From Clostridiales bacterium (GTDB lineage Bacteria; Bacillota; Clostridia; Christensenellales; Pumilibacteraceae), in assembly GCA_022511445.1 (NCBI GenBank), contig JAFLVE010000016.1, positions 1-64,000 on the forward strand: 64,000 bases of DNA, in the 5' to 3' direction. The notes under the pieces were generated by a model. The model worked only from the letters and a program-made list of their open reading frames with translations, was not told the DNA's origin and searched no databases. Both the position numbers and the translations under genes were made by a program. Shown piece by piece: positions 50,011 to 59,294 of this stretch. Position 1 is the stretch's first letter. Each line of letters opens with the position of its first letter.

Positions 50011-50463
50011 TTATTCACTCGGTAGGTCAAACTGCGACTTGTGTCCGCACGTATTGCAAAAATTATTGCCGCCGCCTATTTCCCTTCCGCACTTTTGACA
50101 AAACGTACGAAGCGGCTTGCCGCAGTTTTCGCAAAGCTCTCTGCCGTTTTTGTTAACGGTTCCGCAGTCGAGACACTTGACGAATTTTGCCGCGGTTTTT
50201 CTTTTCGTATTGGCGTCCGCAATAAGACTAATCCCCATAAAGGAAAAGCCGATGCCAAACCCAACCAGAACGGTGGCAAGCACGAATCTATCCCATACCG
50301 TGTAGAACAGTACGCCAAAAGTAAGCATCGCCGCAGCGATTGTGATAAAAATAATCGCCATGATTATTTGGCGACGGTTGGACGCATAATCGTAGTCGTA
50401 CTTGCTTGTTTCACTCGACCCGTGATAGTGGTGGTGATGGTGATGATAGTGGTGATGACTCAT
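50011..50463 (-). CDS. His-rich N-terminus, two TM helices, double zinc-ribbon protein
   Basis: MSHHHYHHHHHHYHGSSETSK...CLDCGTVNKNGRELCENCGKPLRTFCQKCGREIGGGNNFCNTCGHKSQ. Confidence 0.78.
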   Translation of the reverse strand: MSHHHYHHHHHHYHGSSETSKYDYDYASNRRQIIMAIIFITIAAAMLTFGVLFYTVWDRFVLATVLVGFGIGFSFMGISLIADANTKRKTAAKFVKCLDCGTVNKNGRELCENCGKPLRTFCQKCGREIGGGNNFCNTCGHKSQFDLPSE

Positions 50464-50497
50464 AATGCAATTATCAATAGTAAAATTATCATATTTC

Positions 50498-50619
50498 ATG
50501 CGCGAAGCCACGCGTAGCGCATTTTACATCGCGAAGCGATATTTCATTCGCCGATAGGCGAATTTCACTACTTGCGAAGCAAGCAATTTCACTGCGCCGC
50601 GTAGCGGTGCTTGCGGCGC
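50498..50619. repeat. Array of about five short palindromes separated by ATTTCA/TTTTACA-like spacers
   Basis: ATGCGC..GCGCAT; ATCGC-GAA-GCGAT; ATTCGCC-GATA-GGCGAAT; CTTGC-GAA-GCAAG; GCGCCGC..GCGGCGC. Confidence 0.85.
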
Positions 50620-52158
50620 TTACTCCCACTCGATAGTGGAAGGGGGCTTACTCGTAATGTCGTAGACGACGCGGTTAATGTGACCTACCTCGTTTACTAT
50701 GCGCGTGGAGGCACGCTCGAGCACGTCGTAGGGTATACGCGAAAAGTCCGCCGTCATAAAATCGGTTGTGGTAACGCCGCGGAGCGCGAGGGTGTAATCG
50801 TAAGTTCTCGTATCGCCCATAACGCCCACCGAGCGCATGCTCGTAAGAACGGCAAAATACTGATTGATATCGCGGTCGAGCTTTGCCGCGGCAATCTCCT
50901 CGCGGAATATGGCGTCGGCGTCCTGCAATAACGCCACCTTTTCGGGCGTGACGTCGCCGATAATTCTAATCGCAAGCCCGGGGCCGGGGAACGGCTGACG
51001 CCACACGAGCTTTTCGCTTAAGCCGAGCTCCACGCCGAGCGCGCGCACCTCGTCCTTGAACAAAAGCCGAAGCGGCTCTACAATCTCCTTAAAATCGACG
51101 TGCTTGGGAAGCCCGCCCACGTTATGGTGCGACTTGATAACGGCGGCGTCGCCCGCACCGCTTTCAATAACGTCGGGATAAATCGTGCCTTGAACGAGGA
51201 AGTCCACTCTTCCCAGTTTTTTCGCCTCTTCCTCGAAAACGCGGATAAACTCCTTGCCTATAATCTTACGCTTTCTTTCCGGACTTCTTACGCCCTTAAG
51301 CCGAGACAAAAACCTTTCGCCGGCATTGACGCGGACAAAGTTAACGCCGCTATCCTTAAACGCCGCCTCCACCTCGTCGCCCTCGTTTTTACGCATAAGC
51401 CCGTGGTCGACGAAAATGCAGGTAAGTTGACTGCCTATCGCGTTTGCGAGCAGCTTGCACGCAACCGAGCTGTCCACGCCGCCGGACAGAGCAAGAAGCG
51501 CCTTGCCGCCGCCTATTTTTTCGCGAAGCTCTTTTACCGCGGTCTCGGCGTAGCCGCTCATCGTCCAGTCGCCCTTGCAGCCGCACACCTTAAACAGGAA
51601 GTTGCCAAGCATATTAAAGCCCTGTTCGGTATGGTTGACCTCGGGGTGGAACTGCGTGCCGTAGAACTTTTTCTCGCTGTTTTCTATTGCGGCGTACGGG
51701 CACTTGGCGCTGTGCGCGATTGTCTTAAACCCGTCGGGTAGCTTTTTAATATAGTCGTTGTGGCTCATCCAAACGACAGAGCTTTCCTTTAAGCCGTTAA
51801 AAAGCGGCGATCCCGTATCGAAAGAACAATCGGTCCTTCCGAACTCCGCGGCGGAATCCTCGCCCGCCGCGCCTATCTCGCCGCCCAGCCCGTAGACAAG
51901 GAACTGCGCGCCGTAGCAAATGCCGAGAATGGGAACGCCGAGCGTAAAAATATCCCCGCTCATTCGCGGCGAATCGTCGAGATACACCGATTTGGGTCCG
52001 CCCGTAAAGATTATGCCCTTGGGATTTTTGGCGCGGATATCGGCGATAGGCGTTTTGTAGGAAACGACCTCGCAATAAACGTGCTGCTCGCGCACGCGCC
52101 TTGCGATAAGCTGATTGTACTGTCCGCCGAAATCGATAACAAGAACTGTTTCCGACAT
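50620..52158 (-). CDS. guaA: GMP synthase (glutamine-hydrolysing), full length
   Basis: [73 protein letters not shown]. Confidence 0.97.
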   Translation of the reverse strand: MSETVLVIDFGGQYNQLIARRVREQHVYCEVVSYKTPIADIRAKNPKGIIFTGGPKSVYLDDSPRMSGDIFTLGVPILGICYGAQFLVYGLGGEIGAAGEDSAAEFGRTDCSFDTGSPLFNGLKESSVVWMSHNDYIKKLPDGFKTIAHSAKCPYAAIENSEKKFYGTQFHPEVNHTEQGFNMLGNFLFKVCGCKGDWTMSGYAETAVKELREKIGGGKALLALSGGVDSSVACKLLANAIGSQLTCIFVDHGLMRKNEGDEVEAAFKDSGVNFVRVNAGERFLSRLKGVRSPERKRKIIGKEFIRVFEEEAKKLGRVDFLVQGTIYPDVIESGAGDAAVIKSHHNVGGLPKHVDFKEIVEPLRLLFKDEVRALGVELGLSEKLVWRQPFPGPGLAIRIIGDVTPEKVALLQDADAIFREEIAAAKLDRDINQYFAVLTSMRSVGVMGDTRTYDYTLALRGVTTTDFMTADFSRIPYDVLERASTRIVNEVGHINRVVYDITSKPPSTIEWE

Positions 52159-52298
52159 AAAACTCTCCTTAGCTTTTGTAAGCACATAAGTCGGTGTTTA
52201 TAAACCCGCTCGATACGATAAGTATAGCACAGTTTTTTTATATTACAAAACATTATCGCGGTGTAGCGCGCTTTTACCGTAATTTTTTTAAAAACAAA

Positions 52299-52323
52299 AA
52301 AGTGCGAAGGGGTTTCGCACTTT
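52299..52323 (-). terminator. Terminator downstream of the 110-aa membrane protein
   Basis: AAGTGCGAA-GGGGT-TTCGCACTT followed by T/A tract on the minus strand. Confidence 0.75.
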
Positions 52324-52343
52324 AATTATACGACTTAATTTAA

Positions 52344-52676
52344 TCAGAACGTTAACGGCATATTAAGCACCGTTCTGATTACCATAACCACTACGGGTAC
52401 CAGTACACCCACGATAACGGCGACTATCGCAAACGGCAAGCCGTTCCACCTTTTGTATTTAGTCATCTCTGCGAGCGAATAAATAGAAAGGATAATCGCA
52501 AGCGCGCAGAACAAAAATCCGAGCGGCGTCAGTACGGACGAATATTTTATAAAGCCCGATACGGCGATGACAAGCGCTATCAAAGAGAGGATAAACGCCT
52601 CTACCGCGGTCTCGTTAATGCCTTCCTTCTTTTTGTAATCGGCTTCGCTGCTACTCACAATAACCTCCGCCCCCAT
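52344..52676 (-). CDS. Small membrane protein (110 aa)
   Basis: Three hydrophobic segments; own terminator. Confidence 0.7.
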   Translation of the reverse strand: MGAEVIVSSSEADYKKKEGINETAVEAFILSLIALVIAVSGFIKYSSVLTPLGFLFCALAIILSIYSLAEMTKYKRWNGLPFAIVAVIVGVLVPVVVMVIRTVLNMPLTF

Positions 52677-52774
52677 ACGAATAAGAATATTAACGACGTA
52701 TGGTTTTTAACATTATAAACCGAGATAAAACGGTTGTCAATACCTTTTTTACAAAATGACCCTATTTTGTTTAA

Positions 52775-53362
52775 TTACAGCTTGAATACGGAATAATCGC
52801 TAAAACCCTCGAAGCTGAAGCTGGCGTCAATTCCTTTTAGGTACATATCGCGCCCGAGGTCGGCTTTAAGCGCGTCCTTTAACAGCTTGTAAAGCTTTTC
52901 GTCGTCGGTGTGCGACTTTTCGAGCGCGACGGTAAACTTTTCTTTTTCGATTGTCGAAAAGTCCACAACCTCGCCTATTTTTTCGCGCAGCATTTCGTTT
53001 AGCCATATTCTAAGCGCAATGCTGTTGCCGGTGCGGAACGGGTGCGCGATATTCATCTCGATGTACTTATCCACAATCTCGTCGAAGGTGTCGAAGGGCA
53101 TAATGTCCGCAAACTCAACCCCGGTGTCGAGCGCGTTGACGGGCGTAAACCGCATATTGCCTTTAACGATATCAACGGTGCGCTTTTTGCCCGCTTGGTC
53201 GGTTATATCCTTATAAAGATACTCGTGAATGGAAGCAAGCCCCTTAAACGTACCCACCTCGTACTCCTTGAGAAGACCCTTATCAAACAGCTCCTTTGCG
53301 CGGAGCTTGAGCGTTTTCTCCTCGCTCTCGATCGCTTCCTTTTCGACCTTTTCGTTATCCAT
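52775..53362 (-). CDS. Fic/DOC family protein, class III-like with C-terminal inhibitory motif
   Basis: GLASIHEYLYKDITDQAGKKRTVDIVKGNMRFTP; YIEMNIAHPFRTGNSIALRIWLNEML; C-terminal SFSFEG matches SxxxEG. Start trimmed to MDNEK after GGAGG. Confidence 0.88.
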   Translation of the reverse strand: MDNEKVEKEAIESEEKTLKLRAKELFDKGLLKEYEVGTFKGLASIHEYLYKDITDQAGKKRTVDIVKGNMRFTPVNALDTGVEFADIMPFDTFDEIVDKYIEMNIAHPFRTGNSIALRIWLNEMLREKIGEVVDFSTIEKEKFTVALEKSHTDDEKLYKLLKDALKADLGRDMYLKGIDASFSFEGFSDYSVFKL

Positions 53363-53401
53363 ATTTCCCTCCGTTTCCATTGGTTGGATTTATCTGCTTA
53401 A

Positions 53402-55258
53402 TTATTCGTCACGCTGTTCGAAAGCGTGCTTTCCTAATCCCAAAATTTTTGCGCGTTCACGCATGCGCTCTTTTTCGTCGAGGATGCGCTTTCGTATCCT
53501 AAGCGACTTGGGCGTGACCTCGAGAATCTCGTCGTCCGCCAAAAACTCGATACAGTCCTCGAGAGTCATTCGCATGGGGGTAACGAGCTTGAGCGCGTCG
53601 TCGCTTCCCGAGCTTCTGGTATTGGTAAGGTGCTTGCGCTTACATACGTTTACGACGATATCGTCGCCGCGCGGGTTTAGTCCTACCACCATGCCTGCGT
53701 AAACGGGAACGCCGGGACCTATAAACAGAGTGCCGCGCTCCTGCGCGTTAAACAGTCCGTACACAATGCTCTCGCCCGCCTCGTGCGCGATAAGCGAGCT
53801 GTAGTCGCGGCGGACAATCTCGCCCTTGTACGGCTCGTAGCCGTCGAACACGCTCGACATTATTCCCTCGCCCTTGGTGTCGGTCATAAGCTCGCTCTGA
53901 TAGCCGAACAGACCGCGCGCGGGCACTTTGAAATTCATTTTTATTCTGCTGCCGTGCGGGGTCATGTCGATAAGCTCGCCCTTTCTTGTGCCCATCTTGC
54001 TCATAACGGTGCCGACCGCCGTTTCGGGAACGTCTATAAACACTCTGTCAATCGGCTCGCACTTAACGCCGTCTATCGTTTTAATAAGCACCTTGGGCAT
54101 GCTGACCGCAAACTCGTAGCCGTCCCGCCGCATGGTTTCTATTAATATCGAAAGGTGCATTTCGCCCCTGCCGCACACCACGAAGCTGTCCGCGGTAGAC
54201 CCGTCGCTAACCCTAAGCGAAAGGTCCTTTACCGCCTCTTTGTACAGTCTGTCGCGAAGGTGCCTGCTGGTTACGTACTTTCCTTCCTTACCCGCAAGCG
54301 GCGAGTCGTTTATCATAAAGGTCATTTCGACGGAGGGCTCCGCTATCTTGACAAACTCGATAGGAGTTAGGTCCGCCTCGGTACACACGGTGTCGCCTAT
54401 GCCGACGCCCTCTATGCCCGATATGCACACGATATCGCCCACGCTCGCCTCGTTCGATTGAACGCGCTTTATTCCGTCGTAGGTAAATATGCTTACGACC
54501 TTGCTTTTTGTCGCTTTGGTTTCGTCGTGGTAGTTGGTAAGCACAACGTTGTCGCCTACCGAAAGCCTGCCCGCGCCTATTTTGCCTACGGCGAGCTTAC
54601 CCACGTAGTCGTTGTGCTCCGCGGAAGACACGAGCATCTTAAAGGGCGCGTTCTCGTCGCCCTTGGGCGCGGGAATATGTTCTATAATCGCTTGGAAAAG
54701 CGGTTGCATATTCCTGCCGTGCTCGGTAATGCTCTTTGAAGCAACACCCTCGCGCGCGGAGGCGAAAACGAACGGGCTGTTAAGCTGCTCCTCGCTCGCG
54801 TCGAGATCGAGGAAAAGCTCGAGTATCTCGTCGACGACCTCTTTAAGCCGCGCGTCCGGTCTGTCCGTCTTATTGATTACTATTATAATTTTCAGACCGA
54901 GCGACAGCGCGCGCTCCAAAACGAACCGCGTCTGCGGCATCGGACCTTCGAACGCGTCCACGACAAGAAGCGCGCCGTCCACCATTTTAAGCACGCGCTC
55001 CACCTCTCCGCCGAAATCGGCGTGCCCGGGAGTGTCCACAATATTTATCTTAAACCCGTCGTACACGCACGACGCGTTTTTACTGAGTATGGTAATACCG
55101 CGCTCACGCTCGAGCGCGTTGCTGTCCATTACGCGGTCTACGACAGCCTGTCCCTCGCGGAACACGTTGCCCTGCTTCAGCATCTCGTTGACGAGCGACG
55201 TTTTGCCGTGGTCGACGTGAGCTATTATTGCTACGTTGCGAATTCTGTTCTGTTCCAT
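53402..55258 (-). CDS. typA: Translational GTPase TypA/BipA
   Basis: NVAIIAHVDHGKTSLVNEMLKQ; ERGITILSKNAS; DTPGHADFGGEVERVL; NKTDRPDAR. Confidence 0.97.
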   Translation of the reverse strand: MEQNRIRNVAIIAHVDHGKTSLVNEMLKQGNVFREGQAVVDRVMDSNALERERGITILSKNASCVYDGFKINIVDTPGHADFGGEVERVLKMVDGALLVVDAFEGPMPQTRFVLERALSLGLKIIIVINKTDRPDARLKEVVDEILELFLDLDASEEQLNSPFVFASAREGVASKSITEHGRNMQPLFQAIIEHIPAPKGDENAPFKMLVSSAEHNDYVGKLAVGKIGAGRLSVGDNVVLTNYHDETKATKSKVVSIFTYDGIKRVQSNEASVGDIVCISGIEGVGIGDTVCTEADLTPIEFVKIAEPSVEMTFMINDSPLAGKEGKYVTSRHLRDRLYKEAVKDLSLRVSDGSTADSFVVCGRGEMHLSILIETMRRDGYEFAVSMPKVLIKTIDGVKCEPIDRVFIDVPETAVGTVMSKMGTRKGELIDMTPHGSRIKMNFKVPARGLFGYQSELMTDTKGEGIMSSVFDGYEPYKGEIVRRDYSSLIAHEAGESIVYGLFNAQERGTLFIGPGVPVYAGMVVGLNPRGDDIVVNVCKRKHLTNTRSSGSDDALKLVTPMRMTLEDCIEFLADDEILEVTPKSLRIRKRILDEKERMRERAKILGLGKHAFEQRDE

Positions 55259-55384
55259 ATAGTGTTTCTTTAAGTGAGTAGATAGGTCGGCGCCGCGGCT
55301 ACGGCGGCAATTAACCTATATCAATTTTATAATAAATGAACTTTGTTGTCAAGTACACAAACCCCATACTGCTCGAATGAGTAG

Positions 55385-57601
55385 CTACTTTCTGTTAAAC
55401 ACGCGGAAAGCGATAACGGTCATATCGTCGCGCGGCTCGCCGTCCGACTTTTCGAGCGCGCGGGATAAAATGGATTTTGCCGCCGCCTCGGGATTGTGGG
55501 AGGAGATGTCGTTTATGTAGTCAGGCAGCTCGTCGCCCTCGAAGCAATCGGTAACGCCGTCGCTCAGCATTATAAGCATCTGCCCGATATACAGCTTTTT
55601 CTTTGCGGTAAACGGGCGCATTTCGTCGAGCACGCCGATAGGCAGCGACCCGCCCTCGACGGTAAGCACGGTGTCCTCGGTCTTGATGTAGCACGGCGGC
55701 GAGCCCATTTTAATAATATCCACCACCGCCGTGTCGAGATCGCACACCGCAATATCCGCCGCCGAATACCGCTCCGAGCCTGGCAGCTTTAAAAATCTGT
55801 TTACGCCGTTAAGCACCGACTCCGAATCGAACCCCGCGCGGTAAAAGCACTCGACAAGCTCGAGCGCGCTGTCCGAGCTGTCGCCCGCGCCCTGCCCGCT
55901 CCCCATTCCGTCCGCAAGCGCGACGAGAAATTTACCGTCGATTCGCTTAAACGTGTAGCTGTCGCCGCTCACCCCGCCGTCCTTACTGACCCCCACTCTG
56001 GCGTACGCCGCCTCGAATTTGGTTTTGGGCACGCACTCGGCAACGCTCCAGCCCGCCGCCTGCGTTTGCTCCAAAAGCCGCACCTCGTACTTTGCTTTGA
56101 GAGCGACCGACACCGCTTTTTCTATTTTCTTTTTGTCCGTCGCGGTGGTACGCACCACGGCGGTAACGCTCGACTTGGACACGAACGCCTCCGCGCAATC
56201 CACGCCCGCGTTCATCAGCTCGCGCTTGACGTTTTCTTCTGCGTCGCCGTCGAAGCCTACCGGGGTTGCTTGACTTTTGCCGAGCGAGGACAAAAGCTCC
56301 TTTACGGCGCTCATGCGCTCCGTGACTATCTCCTTCGCCCTTTTCTCGCTTTCAAGCCGCACCTCCGTCTTTTTGGCGGCGTCGGCTATGTCCGTGCATG
56401 CGGAAATGACCTCGCTCGTCCTTATACACGTGGTAAGAAAAAACGAGGGGAGCTCGCCCATTACCGTCTTTGCTTCGCACGCGTTTTTGGCAATAACGTT
56501 AAACGCCGCCTCGCGCGCGAAGTTATCGCACGTGCTTTTGTTAACGCAGTACGGACAGAACTTTTCGCTAAGCATGGCGGCTACCGCGCCGATATCCTTT
56601 TCCTCCGTGCCGAACGAGCTTATAAGCCGCGCCGACTCGTCGAACGCCGCCGCCACGCACAGCAGTTTATTTCCGCCGTCCACGCGCGCCCTGTTTATGT
56701 AATGCCTAACCGCAAGCCGCGTCGTGCCGTCGAAGTCGAAATAGCTTTTAATAAAGCTAACCGCCCTTTTGGGCACCGCGCAGTAAATAACCGCGCCGAC
56801 CGCCATAACGAGCGCGTCGAAGCCTGCGATAACCGCCGACGTGCCGAGAAGGATGTTGAGCGCCGCGCCGAGCATCACCCCGATTGCGGAGCTTAGCGGA
56901 CGGGCGAGTCCCGAAAACGCCGCCGCCGCGCACACCGCGGTAAGCACGGCAAGCGCCGCGCCGCCGCCCGCTTTAACCGCTATTCCGAACGCCGTCGATA
57001 CGCCCGCGGCAAGCCCGCTTTTTGTGCCGAGCAGCGACGCAAACAGCAAAAAGCAAAAAGCGACGCCAAGTCCCAACCTTACTTTTCCCACGATAAACCC
57101 GCCGACTGTAAGCCCGAAAACGACGAGTACGGCGCACAGCGACACGCTTTCAGCGGCGTTCGGTCTATAGGAGAATTTTTTTATAAGTACGCCCGCCGCA
57201 GGGAATGCAAAGGCGTAAAAAAGCATTCCGAGCACGGCGGTCAGCACTCCGCTCGTAACGCTGTCGAAAACGCCGGTCAGCACTCCGTTAACTGCGATTG
57301 CCAAAAGCGAAAATACCGTTTTTGCCGCTACGCCCCTCGCCTTTTTCACCTTGAGCGAGAGCACCCACCGCGCCGCCGTGACAAATACCGTCGCCGCCGC
57401 CGCGTAAAGCCGCCACAGCTCGAAGGAGTACAAAAACGAAGTAAGTATGTACACGGGCGCAGGCAGAACAAAAAACGCGTACGACGACGCCGCGCAAAAC
57501 ATAGCCGTCCCGAATGGGGACAGTCCGTACAGACCGCCGCAGGTCGCGGCAACAGCCGCCGCGGAAATAAAAAAATCGCTCGGACGTACCAATCTTTTCA
57601 T
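55385..57601 (-). CDS. spoIIE: Stage II sporulation protein E (PP2C-type phosphatase)
   Basis: Multi-TM N-terminus; GVSGDSYTFKRIDGKFLVALADGMGSGQGAGDSS; MLSDGVTDCF; PRDDMTVIAFRV. Confidence 0.93.
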   Translation of the reverse strand: MKRLVRPSDFFISAAAVAATCGGLYGLSPFGTAMFCAASSYAFFVLPAPVYILTSFLYSFELWRLYAAAATVFVTAARWVLSLKVKKARGVAAKTVFSLLAIAVNGVLTGVFDSVTSGVLTAVLGMLFYAFAFPAAGVLIKKFSYRPNAAESVSLCAVLVVFGLTVGGFIVGKVRLGLGVAFCFLLFASLLGTKSGLAAGVSTAFGIAVKAGGGAALAVLTAVCAAAAFSGLARPLSSAIGVMLGAALNILLGTSAVIAGFDALVMAVGAVIYCAVPKRAVSFIKSYFDFDGTTRLAVRHYINRARVDGGNKLLCVAAAFDESARLISSFGTEEKDIGAVAAMLSEKFCPYCVNKSTCDNFAREAAFNVIAKNACEAKTVMGELPSFFLTTCIRTSEVISACTDIADAAKKTEVRLESEKRAKEIVTERMSAVKELLSSLGKSQATPVGFDGDAEENVKRELMNAGVDCAEAFVSKSSVTAVVRTTATDKKKIEKAVSVALKAKYEVRLLEQTQAAGWSVAECVPKTKFEAAYARVGVSKDGGVSGDSYTFKRIDGKFLVALADGMGSGQGAGDSSDSALELVECFYRAGFDSESVLNGVNRFLKLPGSERYSAADIAVCDLDTAVVDIIKMGSPPCYIKTEDTVLTVEGGSLPIGVLDEMRPFTAKKKLYIGQMLIMLSDGVTDCFEGDELPDYINDISSHNPEAAAKSILSRALEKSDGEPRDDMTVIAFRVFNRK

Positions 57602-57752
57602 GCGAAAAATTGTAACACAAAAAAACCGACGTATTCTGTCGGGAATTGCGGTTTTTACAAGAATAATTTACTATATAACTTTACGCGGCAAAAGTAAAAA
57701 ACAACCTTGCTAAGCAAAATACGGCTTTTAGCCGAACGCGGAAAAACCCGCT

Positions 57753-58595
57753 CTAAAAATCGGGAGTGTATTTGCTGTCCGCCGAGTCGAAGCTCTGGAA
57801 GTACCCGCTGCCGAAGCCGAGCTTTAGCGCGTGCTCTGCGACTATTTTATATTCTATCCTTTTAAGCCGAGCGTTAGGCTCCCCCACGCCGTTTGGGGTG
57901 AACTGGCTCATAAGCGAAATAACGGTATCGGTGCCCAGCTCGTCCGCGATAATATTAAGCGCCTTAATACTGTTATCCACATGCCCGGGGAGAACGAGGT
58001 GGCGGACGACAAGCCCGCTTGTCAAAACGCGCTCGCAGTCTATATCCTCCCACTCGTCCTTAGTTTCACGCATAAGCTTTATTGCGGCAAGCGCCGTCTC
58101 GGGATAGTCAGCCGCTCCCGAAAACTTTTTTGCAACGTCGCCGAGCGCATATTTGTAATCGGCAAGAAACACCGACGTAAAGCATTTTGCGCGGCGCACG
58201 CCCTCCGCCGTTTCGTAGCCCGACGTGTTGTAGATAACGCGGCGGCACTTTTTCGTGAGTGAAAACGCGCGCTCGAGCGAGGACAGGCAATGCGTGGGAG
58301 TTACAAGGTCGAGCGCGTTGCCCTCCGTTATATTATCAAACGCGGCGGCAAGGCGCTCGTCGGTATATTCCTCTCCCGCCGCGCCGCGGCTGATTAAATA
58401 ATTCTGACAGTACGAGCAGCGCAGATTGCACCCGCCGAAAAACACCGCGGATAATTTTCCCAAGCACGGCTCTTCAAAGTAAAACGGATCGACCAGCTTC
58501 GCAACGCGCGCATAACCGCCTATTCCGCAAAACCCCGTTACCCTATTTCTGTCCGCTCCGCAACGGCGCGGGCAATCGAAGCACCTTTCGTTCAT
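57753..58595 (-). CDS. Radical SAM protein (PflA-like)
   Basis: CFDCPRRCGADR...VFFGGCNLRCSYCQNYLISRG (CxxxCxxC). Confidence 0.9.
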   Translation of the reverse strand: MNERCFDCPRRCGADRNRVTGFCGIGGYARVAKLVDPFYFEEPCLGKLSAVFFGGCNLRCSYCQNYLISRGAAGEEYTDERLAAAFDNITEGNALDLVTPTHCLSSLERAFSLTKKCRRVIYNTSGYETAEGVRRAKCFTSVFLADYKYALGDVAKKFSGAADYPETALAAIKLMRETKDEWEDIDCERVLTSGLVVRHLVLPGHVDNSIKALNIIADELGTDTVISLMSQFTPNGVGEPNARLKRIEYKIVAEHALKLGFGSGYFQSFDSADSKYTPDF

Positions 58596-59179
58596 CTCAG
58601 TATCTTGCGCTTTACCTCGCGCTTGACGAAGCTAGGCGACAGGTCGTCGTCCATCCAAAACGTGACGAGCGGGAGCCCCGCGTCCTCGCAGATAGCGGCG
58701 ACCTTTTCGTCGCGCTCTACCCTGTCGGCGCGGTTATGCGAACTGTCGTTAAGCTCGACAAGGAGAAGAGGCTCGAAGGTGCGCCTATCCACAAAACAAA
58801 AATCGCACACTCTGAAAAGCTCGTTGCGGTAGGACGCGTTTGTCTTTTTGTCGATTACGTTTACAAGCGCCGTTTGCGGTATGACCTCGTACCTATCCGG
58901 GTTTATCCTTTTAAGCACGGCGTAAAGCTCCTGCTCCGGCGGAGTCAAAAGCTGTTTTTTACGCACGTACTCGGAGGAGAGCACGACCTTTTTCCCGTCG
59001 CCGCGCTTGACGAGTAAGCCGACTACGGCAATAATCATCAGCGCCGCGCCGACTATCGTCGCTATCCAAGCAAACTCGTTGGCATCTTTGAAAAACGGGA
59101 GAAGACTGACCGCAAATACCGTCAGCCCCGTAAACAGCAAAAATAACAATAACAGCGTTTTTGTCTTTAGCCTTTTCAT
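58592..59179 (-). CDS. DUF2726-domain membrane protein
   Basis: LTPPEQELYAVLKRINPDRYEVIPQTALVNVID...CDFCFVDRRTFEPLLLVELND. Confidence 0.82.
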   Translation of the reverse strand: MKRLKTKTLLLLFLLFTGLTVFAVSLLPFFKDANEFAWIATIVGAALMIIAVVGLLVKRGDGKKVVLSSEYVRKKQLLTPPEQELYAVLKRINPDRYEVIPQTALVNVIDKKTNASYRNELFRVCDFCFVDRRTFEPLLLVELNDSSHNRADRVERDEKVAAICEDAGLPLVTFWMDDDLSPSFVKREVKRKILR

Positions 59180-59212
59180 TTCCCCGTCGTTTTTCCTTGT
59201 CGTTCCTAAAAA

Positions 59213-59242
59213 TTAAGGACGGGTCTTAGGATCCGTCCTTAA
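59213..59242 (-). terminator. Terminator downstream of jag
   Basis: TTAAGGACGG-N10-CCGTCCTTAA, T-rich on the minus strand. Confidence 0.8.
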
Positions 59243-59294
59243 TAAGCACGGGTATGTTCCCGTTTTTTTTATAGAAATGTTAAAAGCGAATTTA

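Noticed and set aside
50498-50619. Possible CRISPR array
   Set aside because: Stem sequences differ between units and there are no constant 25-40 bp repeats or unique spacers; kept as a palindrome array instead.
52159-52343. Possible purine riboswitch upstream of guaA
   Set aside because: Could not find the conserved purine aptamer core; only a short leader is visible.
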